A stretch of 64,000 nt of DNA from Diadema setosum. Lineage: Eukaryota > Echinodermata > Echinoidea > Diadematoida > Diadematidae. The DNA is taken from NCBI RefSeq assembly GCF_964275005.1, contig NC_092706.1, forward strand, positions 12,009,846 through 12,073,845, given 5' to 3'. This document shows positions 1 through 13,400 of the stretch, piece by piece. The position numbers and the translations under genes are program-made. The notes beneath the pieces are model-generated. The model had not been told where the DNA came from. It did no database searches and was given only the letters and a program-made list of their open reading frames with translations. How positions within the stretch are numbered: position 1 is the first letter of the stretch; the number at the start of each line of letters is the position of its first letter.

Positions 1-1293
1 TCCAAAAATTTAGCATCTGGTTATTGAGCTTTGCCATCAATTGTCTTATCTGTAATCTAACATAACCATAGTTATACACCTCCCTGGTGACTGATTCCAC
101 TTTTGTGACAGGCTATGTACACTAGCTACATGTAAAGTCTTCACTTGTACAGTGCACTTGGAATTTGCATTCTCCAATATACTCCCCCTCCCCCCCCCCC
201 CCCCCCCCCAAACACACACACAGAGACACACTGTTCATACATATGATATGTGTAATGAGCATACTGGTAAGTTACAATGTTTTGAGTTACAAATATGAAA
301 ATTCTTTAACTCTTTCTCTTTCAATTTTTTTTCTTTTAACAGAGAATGTCTCATTATCACAAATATTGCACAATGCCTAGATTTGATTTTGTTCTTTATA
401 CATACAATCAACAATATATCTCACATGTTATACAGCCTGCCTCTTTGACAACAGTATATTGAAAGACAAACCAATATTCACATTATACATTTTCTGTTAC
501 ATAATTGTGTATACACATTGATTGCTCTGAAGCCTTGGCAATACTTTTACGAGAAAACATACAGCATTGAAAGACTGCAAACTCTTACTTTACTCTTTAC
601 TTCAGGTAAACGAATATCACACACTAGACAATCACTGTATAAATTTTTACACAAGCAATCAGCACTTTTCAGTATCAACTTGTGACCTGGAAGTTTGTGG
701 TTTCTGGGTGCATCTGTACAACCTGTGTTACACAACAGTGCATCAACACAAATGACATATCCATTAACTGTGATGAGAGCTACTATTGTAATTCAGACCA
801 TAGAAGTATGAGACAAGTTCCCATGCTCATTTCATGTCATTCTATAACTACAATTGTATAACAGTAAGATCAGAGACATTGAATAAGAATTTTAGATGGA
901 ACTGCTGTCAGCCTTGACAAAGTCAAATTCTTTGGAACCACAAAAGTTGACTTGTATGTACCAGGTTTGTCTCTTGTACAATGTACCAACAAAATACACT
1001 GAATTTGTGCTGAATAATAAGTGTCTGTGGAAGTACACAATGTATGTGTAATCCATAAATTGATGTCAAATCATGATGGACATCAGTTAGCACAGTCAAT
1101 ATATTTTTCAGCTGGTCTTTACCATGTGAAAGTTATTCAGCCAAATCTATGAGCTGACTAGCACATCCACTGAAATTATAGTTGTCATGACAATGACTCC
1201 AGTGAAACAGCATAAATAAGTTCATGGGACTATGAAATGTTGGTTTGTGCTTTACAGTCACCCAATATCCCTCTACAGCTGTAAGTTTTTGGC
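1..1293. other. 3' flank of the NWD1-like gene, no further gene seen
   Basis: AT-rich, presumably 3' UTR and flank of the minus-strand gene. A by-eye scan of this part found no TTTATT or TTTAAT on the plus strand, that is, no canonical poly(A) signal for the minus strand. The 3' end may lie left of the window. A C-tract followed by an AC-rich run occupies about 185-227. Confidence 0.5.
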
Positions 1294-1510
1294 TCAGTAT
1301 ACTAAGCACAGAGCAGACTTCTTTCTCCTGGATTTTTTAGTCTCTCCCTGATCTCCGCTCGACTCACTGCTAGATCCAGCTTTGTCCATTTGAGTTTTAC
1401 TCCTCTGCGGGTTGCCCTTTCCACCGCGCAGAGCCGTACCATTGTCGCCGGACTGGTTGGCTTGAGCCTCCCCTGCAATGGCTGCAGAACTCATGCTGCT
1501 ATCCCCGGCA
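1294..1510 (-). CDS. NWD1: NWD1-like exon 13, Ser-rich basic C-terminal tail
   Basis: Residues 1633-1704. Low-complexity Ser, Gly, Gln and Asn tail without WD40 character. It ends in a Lys and Arg cluster followed by SALCLVY and TGA at 1296-1294. The split Ser codon joins exactly to exon 12 and the acceptor is ttctag, so the exon is well supported by phase but not by homology. The final four residues are CaaX-like with an unusual last residue. Confidence 0.78.
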
Positions 1511-4126
1511 CTAGAATTTGACAAAATCAGAACAACAGAGCATAGCATGAAAAATTCTTACTAATACACTAAAAAACAAGGAAAAGTAGAAATTACGCGG
1601 TGCGTAATATATGTCCCCGCCGGAAGTAGCATTCAGTAGCAAAATGTACAATATAGGTAAAAAGATGAAGATCAAAGGTCAAAGAGGTCAAAGGTCAAAA
1701 TTCTATGTAGAAGTTTTGAAGCCCTCACCTAGTGCCATCACATAAAGCAAACGGAATCGAAATCGGGTTAGAAATGGCGAAGGAGTAGCATTTTGTAGCC
1801 AATGTACAATATAGGTAAAAAAATCAAGGTCAAAGGTCAAAGAAGTCAAAGGTCAAAATTCTGTGTAGAAGTTTTGAAGCCCTCACCTAGTGCCATCACA
1901 TAAAGCAAACGGAATCGAAATCGGGTTAGAAATGGCGAGGGAGTAGCATTTGGTAGGAAAATGTACAATACAGGTCAAAAATCAAGGTCAAAGGTCAAAG
2001 AAGTCAAAGGTCAAAATTCTGGGTAGAAGTTTTGAAGCCCTCACCTAATGCCATCACATAAAGCAAACGGAATCAAAATCGGGTTACAAATGGCGAAGGA
2101 GTAGCATTTTGTAGGCAATGTACAATATAGGTCAAAAATCAAGGTCAAAGGTCAAAGAAGTCAAAGGTCAAAATTCTGTGTAGAAGTTTTGAAGCCCTCA
2201 CCTAGTGCCATCATATAAGGCAAACGGAATCAAAATCGGGTTAGAAATGGCGAAGGAGTAGCATTTTGAAGCAAAATGTACAATATAGGTCAAAGGTCAA
2301 GGTCAAAGGTCACAACTGAAATTCTGTATAGAAGTTTCAAAGCTCCCATGTAGTGCTATCATATAAAGCAAACAGAATCAAAATCGGGTTAGAAATGGCG
2401 AAGGAGTAGCATTTTGAACATTTTGATCACACACGGACGCACACACGGACACACGGACGGACGGACACACGGACGGACGGACACACGGACACACACACGT
2501 ACGGAGCCCGTTTCATAGTCCCCTGCTCGAACTCGTTCGGCGGGGACAAAAAAAGACCACAACAACAACAACAGACAATGTGTAGATTGATTGTACATGA
2601 GTTGTCACCCGACTACCACCCCCAATACCCCCAGTACACTTTGTGAGTAATGCAGAGCACGAACAATTCACTTTACCAGTACTTTTGTTCTGTTTTTGGT
2701 TGTTAAATTTGTTTTTCTTTTATTTTTTCATCTACGCCTGACATAATCGGTTTAGGAGCCACAACCCATCTTGTACACTGTAGAAGTCTCTTGGCTGTTA
2801 TACAGATTACAGACATGTTCCTTTCACAAAAAAGGGCATTGCCAGTGCCAGTACGTGGAAGTTGTTGAAAATAAAGGGGACTGACAAATGAAAGATAGAA
2901 AGAAAAAAGAGAGGAAGAGATGGTGAAATAAGAAAAGAGGTAGGAAGCACACACTCACACAACATGACATCATGTGTTCCAGAGATGGGAAGAATTATGG
3001 TAGGTTTGTATGTCTCGATGCTATTATTACTAGGGTTTATTTCAAGTACTTTTGATTAGAGTGGATAGAAATAACTTATTACCTCTCATCAGACCTGTCC
3101 GCATCCTGTAAAAGTAGATCGAGGAGCAAAATTGTCCCCGATTTGTTTTCGGCCGCGATGCGGTAGTGATCGTTGGCAGCCAGAGCCATGTCGAATTTCT
3201 TGATTTGGGACTTGCTGTCGAAGGAGGCCACCAGCTCTTCAGTGGGCAGGTGCCACGCCTTCAGGGTGCAGTCTCGGGAGGCGGTCAGTAGGTATTGGTC
3301 ATCATCCGAGATATGTAGGTCCATGATTGCATGGTTGTGTCCCTCCAGAAAGCTAAGGCATCAAAACAAAGAAGTAGATACGGTTTATACAGAGTACGCC
3401 ACTGGAATAATAGGCAGACCACACTTTTTAATGTACCCACACACAGACTGGTCATATCTGTTCAAAAGTGTTGCACTCGTAACTCTACAAATGGATAACT
3501 CGCAAATGCCTTTACGAGGACTTGTTGCACTGTCAGAAACTGAACTGATACATTGTATCTCCTGTGTGACTTCATCTTTTCTGTCGTCAACTATCTCCTT
3601 TGTTACAATTTGTCCACAAATTGCTTTTCTTTGAGCAATTTCATCCTGTTTTAAACAACTGGGTCACATTTCCAGTAAATTTGGCTAGTTAGACTGCTAG
3701 TACGTATTTCAACCATCTCTTCCCAACATCTATAAATACTAAAGGCCTATGCCAAGTTCTATATTGTCTTTGGGTACTGTTTTGGGGTACAGAGCACAAG
3801 ATCCCTTTGGCACATCTGTGTCTGTTTTTCTGTCATCTCAGTATGATCCCACTCACTGGTCTTTGGAATCGTCATCTTCCAGAAAGTTCCACACGTGTAG
3901 CTGGTTCTGACCAGTGTGAGACCCCGACACGATCCTCTTTCCGTCATTGGTGAAGCCGACGCAGATGACCTCTGCCGTGTGAATGGTCAGTCTCTTGACC
4001 ACCTTGCCCATGGAGTCGCCTTGCAGTGACCAGAGGAGACATGTGTTCCCAATGCCAGTGGCAGCATAGCGACCTATCAGAGGAAGCAGAAGAGTATCAT
4101 GCTACTCTTTGATTCATGAAGATATA

Positions 4127-4166
<40 letters not shown>

Positions 4167-4400
4167 TGTATATATACACTTACATATATTTCATCATGTT
4201 ATTTCAATTACATGTAATACCATATCCCAATTATACAAATTTATTGCAACGCAGGATTAACAATTTGTACAAAAAGGTGGGAGTGTCATAAAACAAATAC
4301 AAACAACAGTGTAACATAAGTATAGTACATACACACCTGCAACTACAAGCACATATGAACCTACATATTATTCAAATAAATTATACAAATATACATGTAT

Positions 4401-4453
<53 letters not shown>

Positions 4454-7400
4454 TATACATTGTATACGTGTACATGTATATCACATAATCGGCATATAAC
4501 ATGAAATACAGTACAGGTGTATCTCTGACCACAAATTTGCCTATGATGGCTGCAGCATTTGTTACAATGGCATGTGTTATGCCATGCAATTCTTTCATAA
4601 ACTCAATCCTGTAAAAATGTTTCATCATTGCTTAGTCCATGATTCTGTTTATGCATCAGGTTAACCCTTTCTGTACCAGGGACTATGGACAGCATCTGCA
4701 ACTACAGTGTAAAGGGTTTTCTGTGCCAATTAGCCCTCAAAGCACACAAAAGGATTCAACAAGACATTGGAACTGATTTAAAAAAAAAAAAAACATAAGA
4801 TGACAAGATTAAATTTGGAAACTTTGTTTGGGAGGAGAAGAGGAGAAGATTGGTTGCATGAATTTGGTAATTCAATTTGTTTAGCGTAGGAAGACAAGAA
4901 GGCAAGATGAAGGAACTAGAATAAAAATGAATTTCTGTAGGATGAGAAAACAATCTTCTCATTTTCCTATACTTCCAGTCCTGTGTAAGTCGACTTGCTG
5001 AATCTCCTCATCTCATATTCTTAACATTAAAGGGATCGTATAGTTTTGGCTGAGACCTAATTTCAGGTTTCTAACATTTTTTGGTGAGATAATGAGAAAC
5101 CTCGTATGAAATATGAAAGAGCATGTAATTCTTTGATTAATTCAACGTTTATTTGATGAAAATTGGTTTTGAAATGGCTGAGATATCCCAAAAAGAGTGA
5201 TTCTAATAAAGTGTGGGACCCACACTTTACTACGATCGCTTTGTTTTACTTCGTTTTTGGATGTTTCAGTCATTCCAAACCAGATTTTCATCAAATAAAC
5301 TTTGAATTCCTCTTAAAATGGTATGTTCTGTACTACATCATAAGTGTTTTCTTGGTATCTCACAAAAAGTTAAACGCCCAATTCTCATCTCCACCAATAC
5401 TGTACCATCCCTTTAAAGCATTCAGAGTCTTAAGAGATTTTGAAGATTCAGATTCATGGGGGCATTTCATGAAGCATTTTGTCGGATATTCTTTCTGACA
5501 AACTTGCTCTCAACCAGTCAGATGCAAGGATTTCAGTAGCTTATAACAGTTTGTCAGAAAAAAAAAATCTGACGAAAGGCTTCATAAAATCCCCCCCCCC
5601 CCCCCCCCCCCCCCCGGTCTGGACATTTTTTAATATATGTATATATATACATATACATATATAGATATAGAAATAGATATAGATATAGATATAATACATG
5701 TATAATTATATGCATTCTACACTGACCATTGTTACATACAGCCAGACATCTCACTGCAATCTCCTGCTCCTTTGCAGAGAGCAGACATTCTCCCGTATCA
5801 TAGTTCCAGATCCTAAGCATGCCTGTGCTGTCCCCTGACACAATGAAGATGTCTTCCCCCTGCATTGCGGTATCCACAAGCTCCACCGAACCTTCATGCC
5901 CTGTAAAAGACAAAATGAACACATCTCAGCATAGGAAACATCAGCAAAGTTTGATGAAATTCAGAAAATCCGCTGAAAAGTTTAGAATTTTCAAAGTTTT
6001 GGTGCAGTCATCGATGGATGAGAAGACTATTATTTGTGATTTCACATATGTATGGATTGTCTGATTTTCCTCCAACTTCGCTGATGCGTTCTAATAATAT
6101 TTCTGCATTCCCTGAATTCACATAATATACCAGTATTCAGGATTTATTCTCCTTTAAATTACATACCTTCCAAAGTAAGCCTGCAAGACTTGTTGTCGAG
6201 TTTCAAGACTTTCACCATCATGTCCTTGGACCCAGTCACCACCTCATCATCGCGCCCCAGTGCCATGCACAGGATTCCCTTCTTGTGCTCCTGGAGGTCA
6301 AAGGGTGGATCTGATTGGCCAGTTTGGTCCAAGTCCCACACCCTGACCACGCCCTCTTCCTTCAGCCCACCAATCAGCTTCTTCCCGTCCCGACTGATGA
6401 GGAATGTGTAGACAAACCCCACCTCCTGTCTGAAAACTTCGCAGCTGGCAAAGTTCCAAAACTTGACGCTGTCCTCCTTGCCGCTTGTCACGGCCGTCGA
6501 TTTGTCCGGTGCTAAGGTCAGACCATACGCGTGTCCGTTGTGTCTCTCTCGCTTCATCACCTAAAGTTTGTCAACAGAGAGTGAGGGATAGAGAGAGAGA
6601 GAGAGAGAGAGATGCATGATGGGAGAGAAGAGCGACAGAGAGGATGACGTTCACAATAGACACCACAGTGTGATTGGGATCTAGACTAAAATTAAATCGA
6701 CAAATAAGATATGCTGAGGTAGAGTCTTGCACTTCTGTATGATCATCCTTGGACAAGATGTTCTGTCTAGGTCACACCCAAAACTTTATCATTTTGTTGT
6801 CCGCTAGTTTTTCAGCAACACACATGAATGATTTTGATAAACCTTCACGTATTCAATATAATGTTAAAGAGGTGGTTATTTAGTTAAGCTTGAAAGAGGA
6901 ATGGAAAGGCAATAAAACAATGAAGACAAGACAGGAAAACATTATCCCCATCATTCTATTATGCCATTTCTCAGTCTTCCGTTGTGATGACTGCATTGTT
7001 CAAACTTGGCGGGCCAACTGATAATTTGAAATATATTTCACACACGGAAAGCCCAAGCCTAACAGTCAGTACTTTTGTCAGTGCGTCATTCAGCAGTAGA
7101 TTTCCATTCATGCAACAATGTGCCACTCACGATTTTCCTTCTGTAGTCCCACACTTTGGCACTCTTGTCGTTGGATGCGGTGTAGATGGTCTGCTTGGAT
7201 GACCCTGTGACGTCAGAGATCCAGGAGGAGTGACCCTCCAAGGTAGTGATGAGAGGACACGCAGCATCGCTTTGGTTCAGATCCCACACCTTGAGACAGT
7301 CATCCTTGGATCCCGACACCAGTATGTCTCTCCCCGTTGGATCATCGGGGTCACGTGGTCCATACCACAGACAGGTTATGTTTCCTTCATGACCTTGGCA

Positions 7401-10400
7401 TCAGAATAACAACGAAGTTCACTGATATCATTATGGTGATTAGCCAAGAATCAAAGGCAATTACCGGTTCAGGTCTACAGTGAGACAGTAAACGGTCTTT
7501 AAGTCAACTCTTACGCCCGGCTCTTATACGTCATGGATATGTACGCAGTCTAACTCCATAAAAATTCTGATAATTTGGGGAGTGGTCCAAAGCGGGGTTC
7601 AAAGCTTTTAGTAGAAGAAAACATAGCACTGCCAATTCTGGCAAATATGGTACGTGCAATATGCAGTAAGGTATGTATATGCTTTGATTTGTCACACAGC
7701 GAAATACCAAAATTTCGGTAGCTATGGATTGCCAAGTGATAAGTGGACGTCATCAATACAACACAGAACATCGGTCAGAAATGTTAACTGAATAAATCTT
7801 TGGTAACCAAAAGAAAATTAACAAATGAATAAACTAAGTGTAATCTAAGTGTCTAAGAATAAACTAAGTGTACTTTATCAAATTGGATTGATTAGTGATC
7901 AAGTGGAAATACAAAATCAAAGACATATAATGCAGTACAATAAGTGTATTACAATTCCGAGTGCGTGACTGCATAGGGTGTTCGTGTAAAGTTTATCAGA
8001 TTAATAAGCGTGGAAATAAACTAGCAATACATGTGGTGAATGAAAAACTTACATTTTTTTATAAGAATATTAACGTCTTACAACAACTATAAACGGTTAT
8101 AAAGTATAAAACACTTGTGTGAATACGTACCATGGCATACTATCACAGCTGCGTGTTGTTCAATGTCCCAAACACGCACCGAAAAATCCTCCGAACCTGA
8201 CGCAATCAGCTTGTTAGTCAGCGCAAGCAGACAAGAAATTCCTTTCCGATGTCCTTCCAGGAGTCCTTGAGGTGCAGCCGGCTTCTCTGTGTACTTGCAG
8301 ATTTTGATAATGCCATCTTTTCCTCCTGTAACTATGGAGCTCGCGGATTTGATATGAGCAAACGCCTTCACCTCACCTGCTCCGTGGGCTTCGATGCTGT
8401 GCAGGCACTCCTTGGATTCAACGGACCAGTGCCTGATGAAACCATCCTGGCAGACCGAAAAAAGTTCCGTTGCTGTTTCGAAGCAGACAAATCTGACATT
8501 CTCCGGATGTTCCAGTGTAGCTGTTAGCGTTCCGTCATTTAGATCCCACATGTACACATTCGTTCCTTTCTCGGATCCAGCTGTCGCCACACTGTCATCA
8601 CTGCTGATCTGAAAGGAGCTGAGAGCAAAGTCATCGCCCGTCTCCAGTCGCAACAAGCACTCTCCGCTCGTGAGTTCAAAGAAGCCCAACGTCTGACAAC
8701 CAAATATGACATGCTTATTGCTATGACTCAAAGATAGAGAAATTTTCCCCGAAGCTTTAGCTGACCCTCCGACTTGCAGCGTGTGGACAAGCTCTGCTGT
8801 TGCCACGTCCCAGACATTCGCCATGGGTTTTCCTGAACCATCTTTGCACACGGTCACCAGAGTATCGGCAGACGTTGTGCATGCGACGGCTTCCACCCTG
8901 GATGGGTGACCAGCAAGCGATGTCTTCAGCTGCCCTCCTGGTGGGATTAGGCATGCTCCGCGAGGAATGATCAAAGGTTTGTCGGTCTGTTGGACCCACA
9001 ATTTGGCTCCGTGAATGAGTCGATCAAGATTTGGGTACATTTCTACAAAGTCTGCAATTCGCCCTATTAACTGCCCTGCTAGGGAGAATGGGTCTTCTTT
9101 TAGGTTACTTCCACAAAGGTACATAGCATCGATCAAGAGAGCACTTTCTTCATCATATTCCTTGAAATCATTGATGACGTTAATGAAAGACAGGGCTCTC
9201 AACTTCGTCAAAATCCATTCAAAGTTGTACATGATGTGCTCTACCAATCCTTCAGGAACGTTGCCATTCTGCTTAGAATAAGTCAGATGGTACGGCAGCT
9301 CTTGGAGCTTCCTGATATTGAAGACATCGTCACCGTACATGAGGGGTTGCGGCGCTACTTGGCGGTCGGCGTCTGGGAAATCCTTGTGGCGCCTTTCTAG
9401 CCTTATTGGTTTGATGGCTCCATTACTGTACTCCCCAAGAAACATGTCTGCAAGCAGGCCATGCCGCGACTCTTTGGTTTCTGCATCACCTAGATACCGT
9501 CTGTTGGCAGTTTCAATGAACTGGCGATGATACCATGCAAGAACAGTCTTCCCACCAGCTTGTCGCTCCACAACAAACTCGGAAATGTCGTATCGCAACC
9601 GTTTCCAAACGGAGGAAGGAATGCGGACGACACCCGTAACTGGTGGATCCCAGTATTGGTACACATCGTTCAGGACCTTGTCATCACAAGAGAGAACGTC
9701 CTCCATTTCTGCTTCTGTGAGTCCACTCTTTCCTGCAGTCAGGTATCCAAGGGCATGGGAGACAAAGATTTCTCCGTGGCGATCTTCAAGATCTTTATAA
9801 AGATATGTGATTGCCTCGACAACGTCTCCCGGAAGCTCGATGTCCCCTATTTTCTTGTACGATGGCCATGTCGCAAACTCCTCGAAGAGCAACTTCAGGA
9901 ACAGAGGTCGCGGACACTTGTTGAAAACTGCCGAAACCGCATCGATCTGCTCCTGGGAGAGTTTCCTCTTTCTGCTCTCGAGCCAGCCACCAATGATCGT
10001 GATGGCAGTGTCCTGGGGGATAGCTTCGACTGCAACGTACGCCATTGGGTCCGTGAGAGTCATACGAATATTACCAAGGCAATTGTGCTCTTTCGGCAGC
10101 ATGGAGACCACGATGTAAGTGTTCTCTGGGAGGATCTTGAGCAACCAGTTCATCTTATGTGCGTTGTTGTTGTCGTTGAGCTGATCTATGCTGTCGAAAA
10201 GCAGCAGCAAGGGCTTGTCCTTTGATGGAAGACGTCTTATCAGTGCGTTGAAGACCTGAACCAGTTCGGAGAAGTCTCGCATGTGATTACCATGAGGAGG
10301 TTTCTCTCCATACGCAAAGCAGATCTAAATGGATGGAACCGATAAGACAAGATACACATTTAAGGGAGAAAATGTCGATAAAAATGCATGTATTGCGAGA

Positions 10401-13400
10401 ATCTCAGACAGATGTAAATTTATAGACACTGTTATTCAGCTTTCACGCAGGATTTATATTCACGAAGCTATCGGCCTCGCGCGCCATGCTCAACTAAATG
10501 ATATTTTATTATGACAAGTATACATAATAGCATTGATTTTAAGGGCATTTTTTATATCATTGGCACGATGAATCTCAACTCCGTGCAAAGATTGGAGGAG
10601 CTTGCCCAGAGGGTCGTAACGTGGTCATAGCATAGAGATGAGATCTCGAGGGACGACAATTCCAACAGTGCCTCAAATGAAACTAGTCCACATCTGTTTA
10701 ATACACGGAATGAAAATACATTGTAAATCAAATTCACTTGGTTGATCGAGATCACGCCGGCCAATTCACACATCAGACGCTGCCATACAGACGTTCCAAG
10801 CATTGCGATGCGTACGTACCTCACAAGTACCTAACAAAAAGCAGTTGGTTCATATACCATTTGGCTGCAAGTAATTATTGAATTCATGTCCCCGATTTCA
10901 ACTTATCAGAATCGAGGATTCGAAGAGCTTGCTTCCAAAAGACGCTATTAATGATAGTTGTAGCGCTTTTTGGAAGCAAACTCTTCATATACATACGTAA
11001 TTACGTATATACATGTATAAAATGTATATATATATATATATATATATATATGAGTGTGTGTGGACCAAATTTGCGATATATGAAAAACAAACTAAGTTTA
11101 TTTACATTATGTCACTGGAGAAAAACAAACCTGTGCAAACATGCTCTGGATGGTGGTAAGTATCGAGGAACTCCTTGCCGATGTGCCAAGGAATCGCAGC
11201 ACCACCACACAGTTCTTCCCCAGCCATTGTTTGGCGAGCTTGGCGACCATGGCCATCACGGACGTCTTACCGGACCCTGAGACACCGTGCACCACGATGG
11301 GCTTACAAGAGTTGCCCTGGCAGTAGGACCGGATGGAAGACAGGACCTCTTCTCTGCCGTGAAAGTCCCTGTAGGAGCGAGAATTGACCGTGAGAGTTTG
11401 CCAGCCAAAACGGGTCTAGAGTCTCATACCGAATGACAGTGCACTCCTATTATTATAACGAAGTTTTTCGGATCGGCGGTTTTCTTCCGTTATTTCCAAA
11501 TTTCGCTGATAGCCGAACAGTACACTATGTAAATATTATATTCATGTAATTATGTAGACTCTGGAGACCTGAATTCTTACTCCATTGTAACGAGAATTCC
11601 CGTTATACCCGTGCTCGAGTCGTTATTAACGGTCCGAGTGCACCGTAGTTCACGTCAAGTGAAAATGACGCAAAATAGATCAAAGCAAAACATTGACAGT
11701 TAAATAGAAGTTCTTTGAGGGTTGTTGTTGTTTTTTTTATTCAAATTCCCGCATATCACTTGAAACACAATATACTCGCCAGTACATTACACACAATCAT
11801 GATTGTCATCATAAGCCAATTAAGTGCACACGAGTAGAAGAAACGTATAAGTTTACCGCATTATTTCACGATTTCGCGTCGCGGACAGCAGGTTACACTT
11901 CAACGGGTGTAGGGCAAATACCCCGGACCCTTCCCCTGACCCTAATCCTAACCCTGAACCTAATCATAACCCTAACCCAAACTCTAACCGTAAACCTAAT
12001 CCTAACCCTAATCTTTACTGGAACCTTATCATTAACCAGTATTTTGCGGGGGGGGGGGGGGGGGGGGGGGCAATTGCCCTCGGGGGTAATTGCCCTGATA
12101 CGCTTCAACATGTTATGAAAAGAAAGCTTATGGTCACTTTAACTCACTTGCACTTCGTTTTCGAAAACGATGCATGATGCAGTAGTTCCTGGTAGAGCGT
12201 CGATATCATGGGGATAACGCACCCCCTTGACTTTCGACCTTCCAGTCTCTTCTCTATCATGGCCTTTATCCTGCCCTCAAAGACGCTGCTCATCTCTGCC
12301 AGGTATGAGGCATGCTCTGGACAGTTGGTCGGGTCCAAGCCGTTGACGCTCCACGGCACGGTGTACCTGTGCAGGGCCTCGGAAGGTACCGCGCCCTGTA
12401 TGAACTCGGTTTTCAGTTTCGCCATTAGTTCTCGATTCAACTCGTTGTAACTTGTAGTCCCGGCTTCCCTGAGGGAGAGAAGAGATATACGGGAATACAA
12501 AATTTGATGCAAAAAGATCGTTACATAAGATGTAAATCGCAAAATCTAAATAACGCGAAGACTTTACACCTCACACAAGGGCATATTCTTTACTAGTGTT
12601 GAGTGAGAATTTCAGCTTCTGCTGTTTGGACGTTGCTTTTTTTCGAAAAAAAAAACCTGCATGGAACTATAATGTCAAAATAAAATGTGTCGATCACCGT
12701 AAGTAAAGTATCACGAATTATCGCGCAAGTCACGTACAACATGACTTATTGTAGCGAATATCCATCGACAACAGCACAACAAAATTGGCCCTTACAAAAT
12801 GATTGTAATGACGATAGGCATTTCGTGAGAAACTTTCTGAAAACGCACTTTAGTATCTGGACTGCCCTAAAAAGTATTCTTAAGACAGAACTTGCGCGGG
12901 AAGACAAACATGGAATTAGACTTACGGACACGGACATATTGATAAGAAATATAAAGGGTACGGTTTACACTTTCTTTCCGCTGCCTATGGCAGAAAACTG
13001 TACATCACTTATTTCCATTACTTATATCTTGGTAATAAACGTAGTATTCCGTCTTAACAATACCGCCACAGAAATGGCATGTGTCTTTTTTAATCGATTC
13101 TCTAAGGCGATCATGGAATAACATTCACGTTACCGTGGATATAATTTCGCATTAAGAACAAAAAATGGAAAAAAAAGCTGTTTGCGATTGAAGATGATAC
13201 AGGAATACGTACTCGTCCGTCATCAGGTCAACGAACTTTGATATGGTGCCTCTCTGCTCAAAGGAGGGTTCCAATCCCGTGAATTCCCGGATGAAGAAAA
13301 GACATGATTCCGAAATGTTGCCATTGCCCTCAATCCCATGCCGAATTTCTTCCTCGGTCACTGAAAAAGCAAAACGATACAACACGTTTGTTTGTTAGTT

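Noticed and set aside
1612-2547. CRISPR-like array because of regular direct repeats
   Set aside because: Units are contiguous 158-bp cores without unique spacers, in a eukaryotic intron.
9527-10225. Long plus-strand open frame of 232 codons
   Set aside because: It is the antisense of NWD1 exon 7, whose minus-strand frame has clear NACHT and WD40 features.
11893-12111. Frame rich in Arg-Val dipeptides
   Set aside because: Translation of telomere-like repeats within a repeat element.
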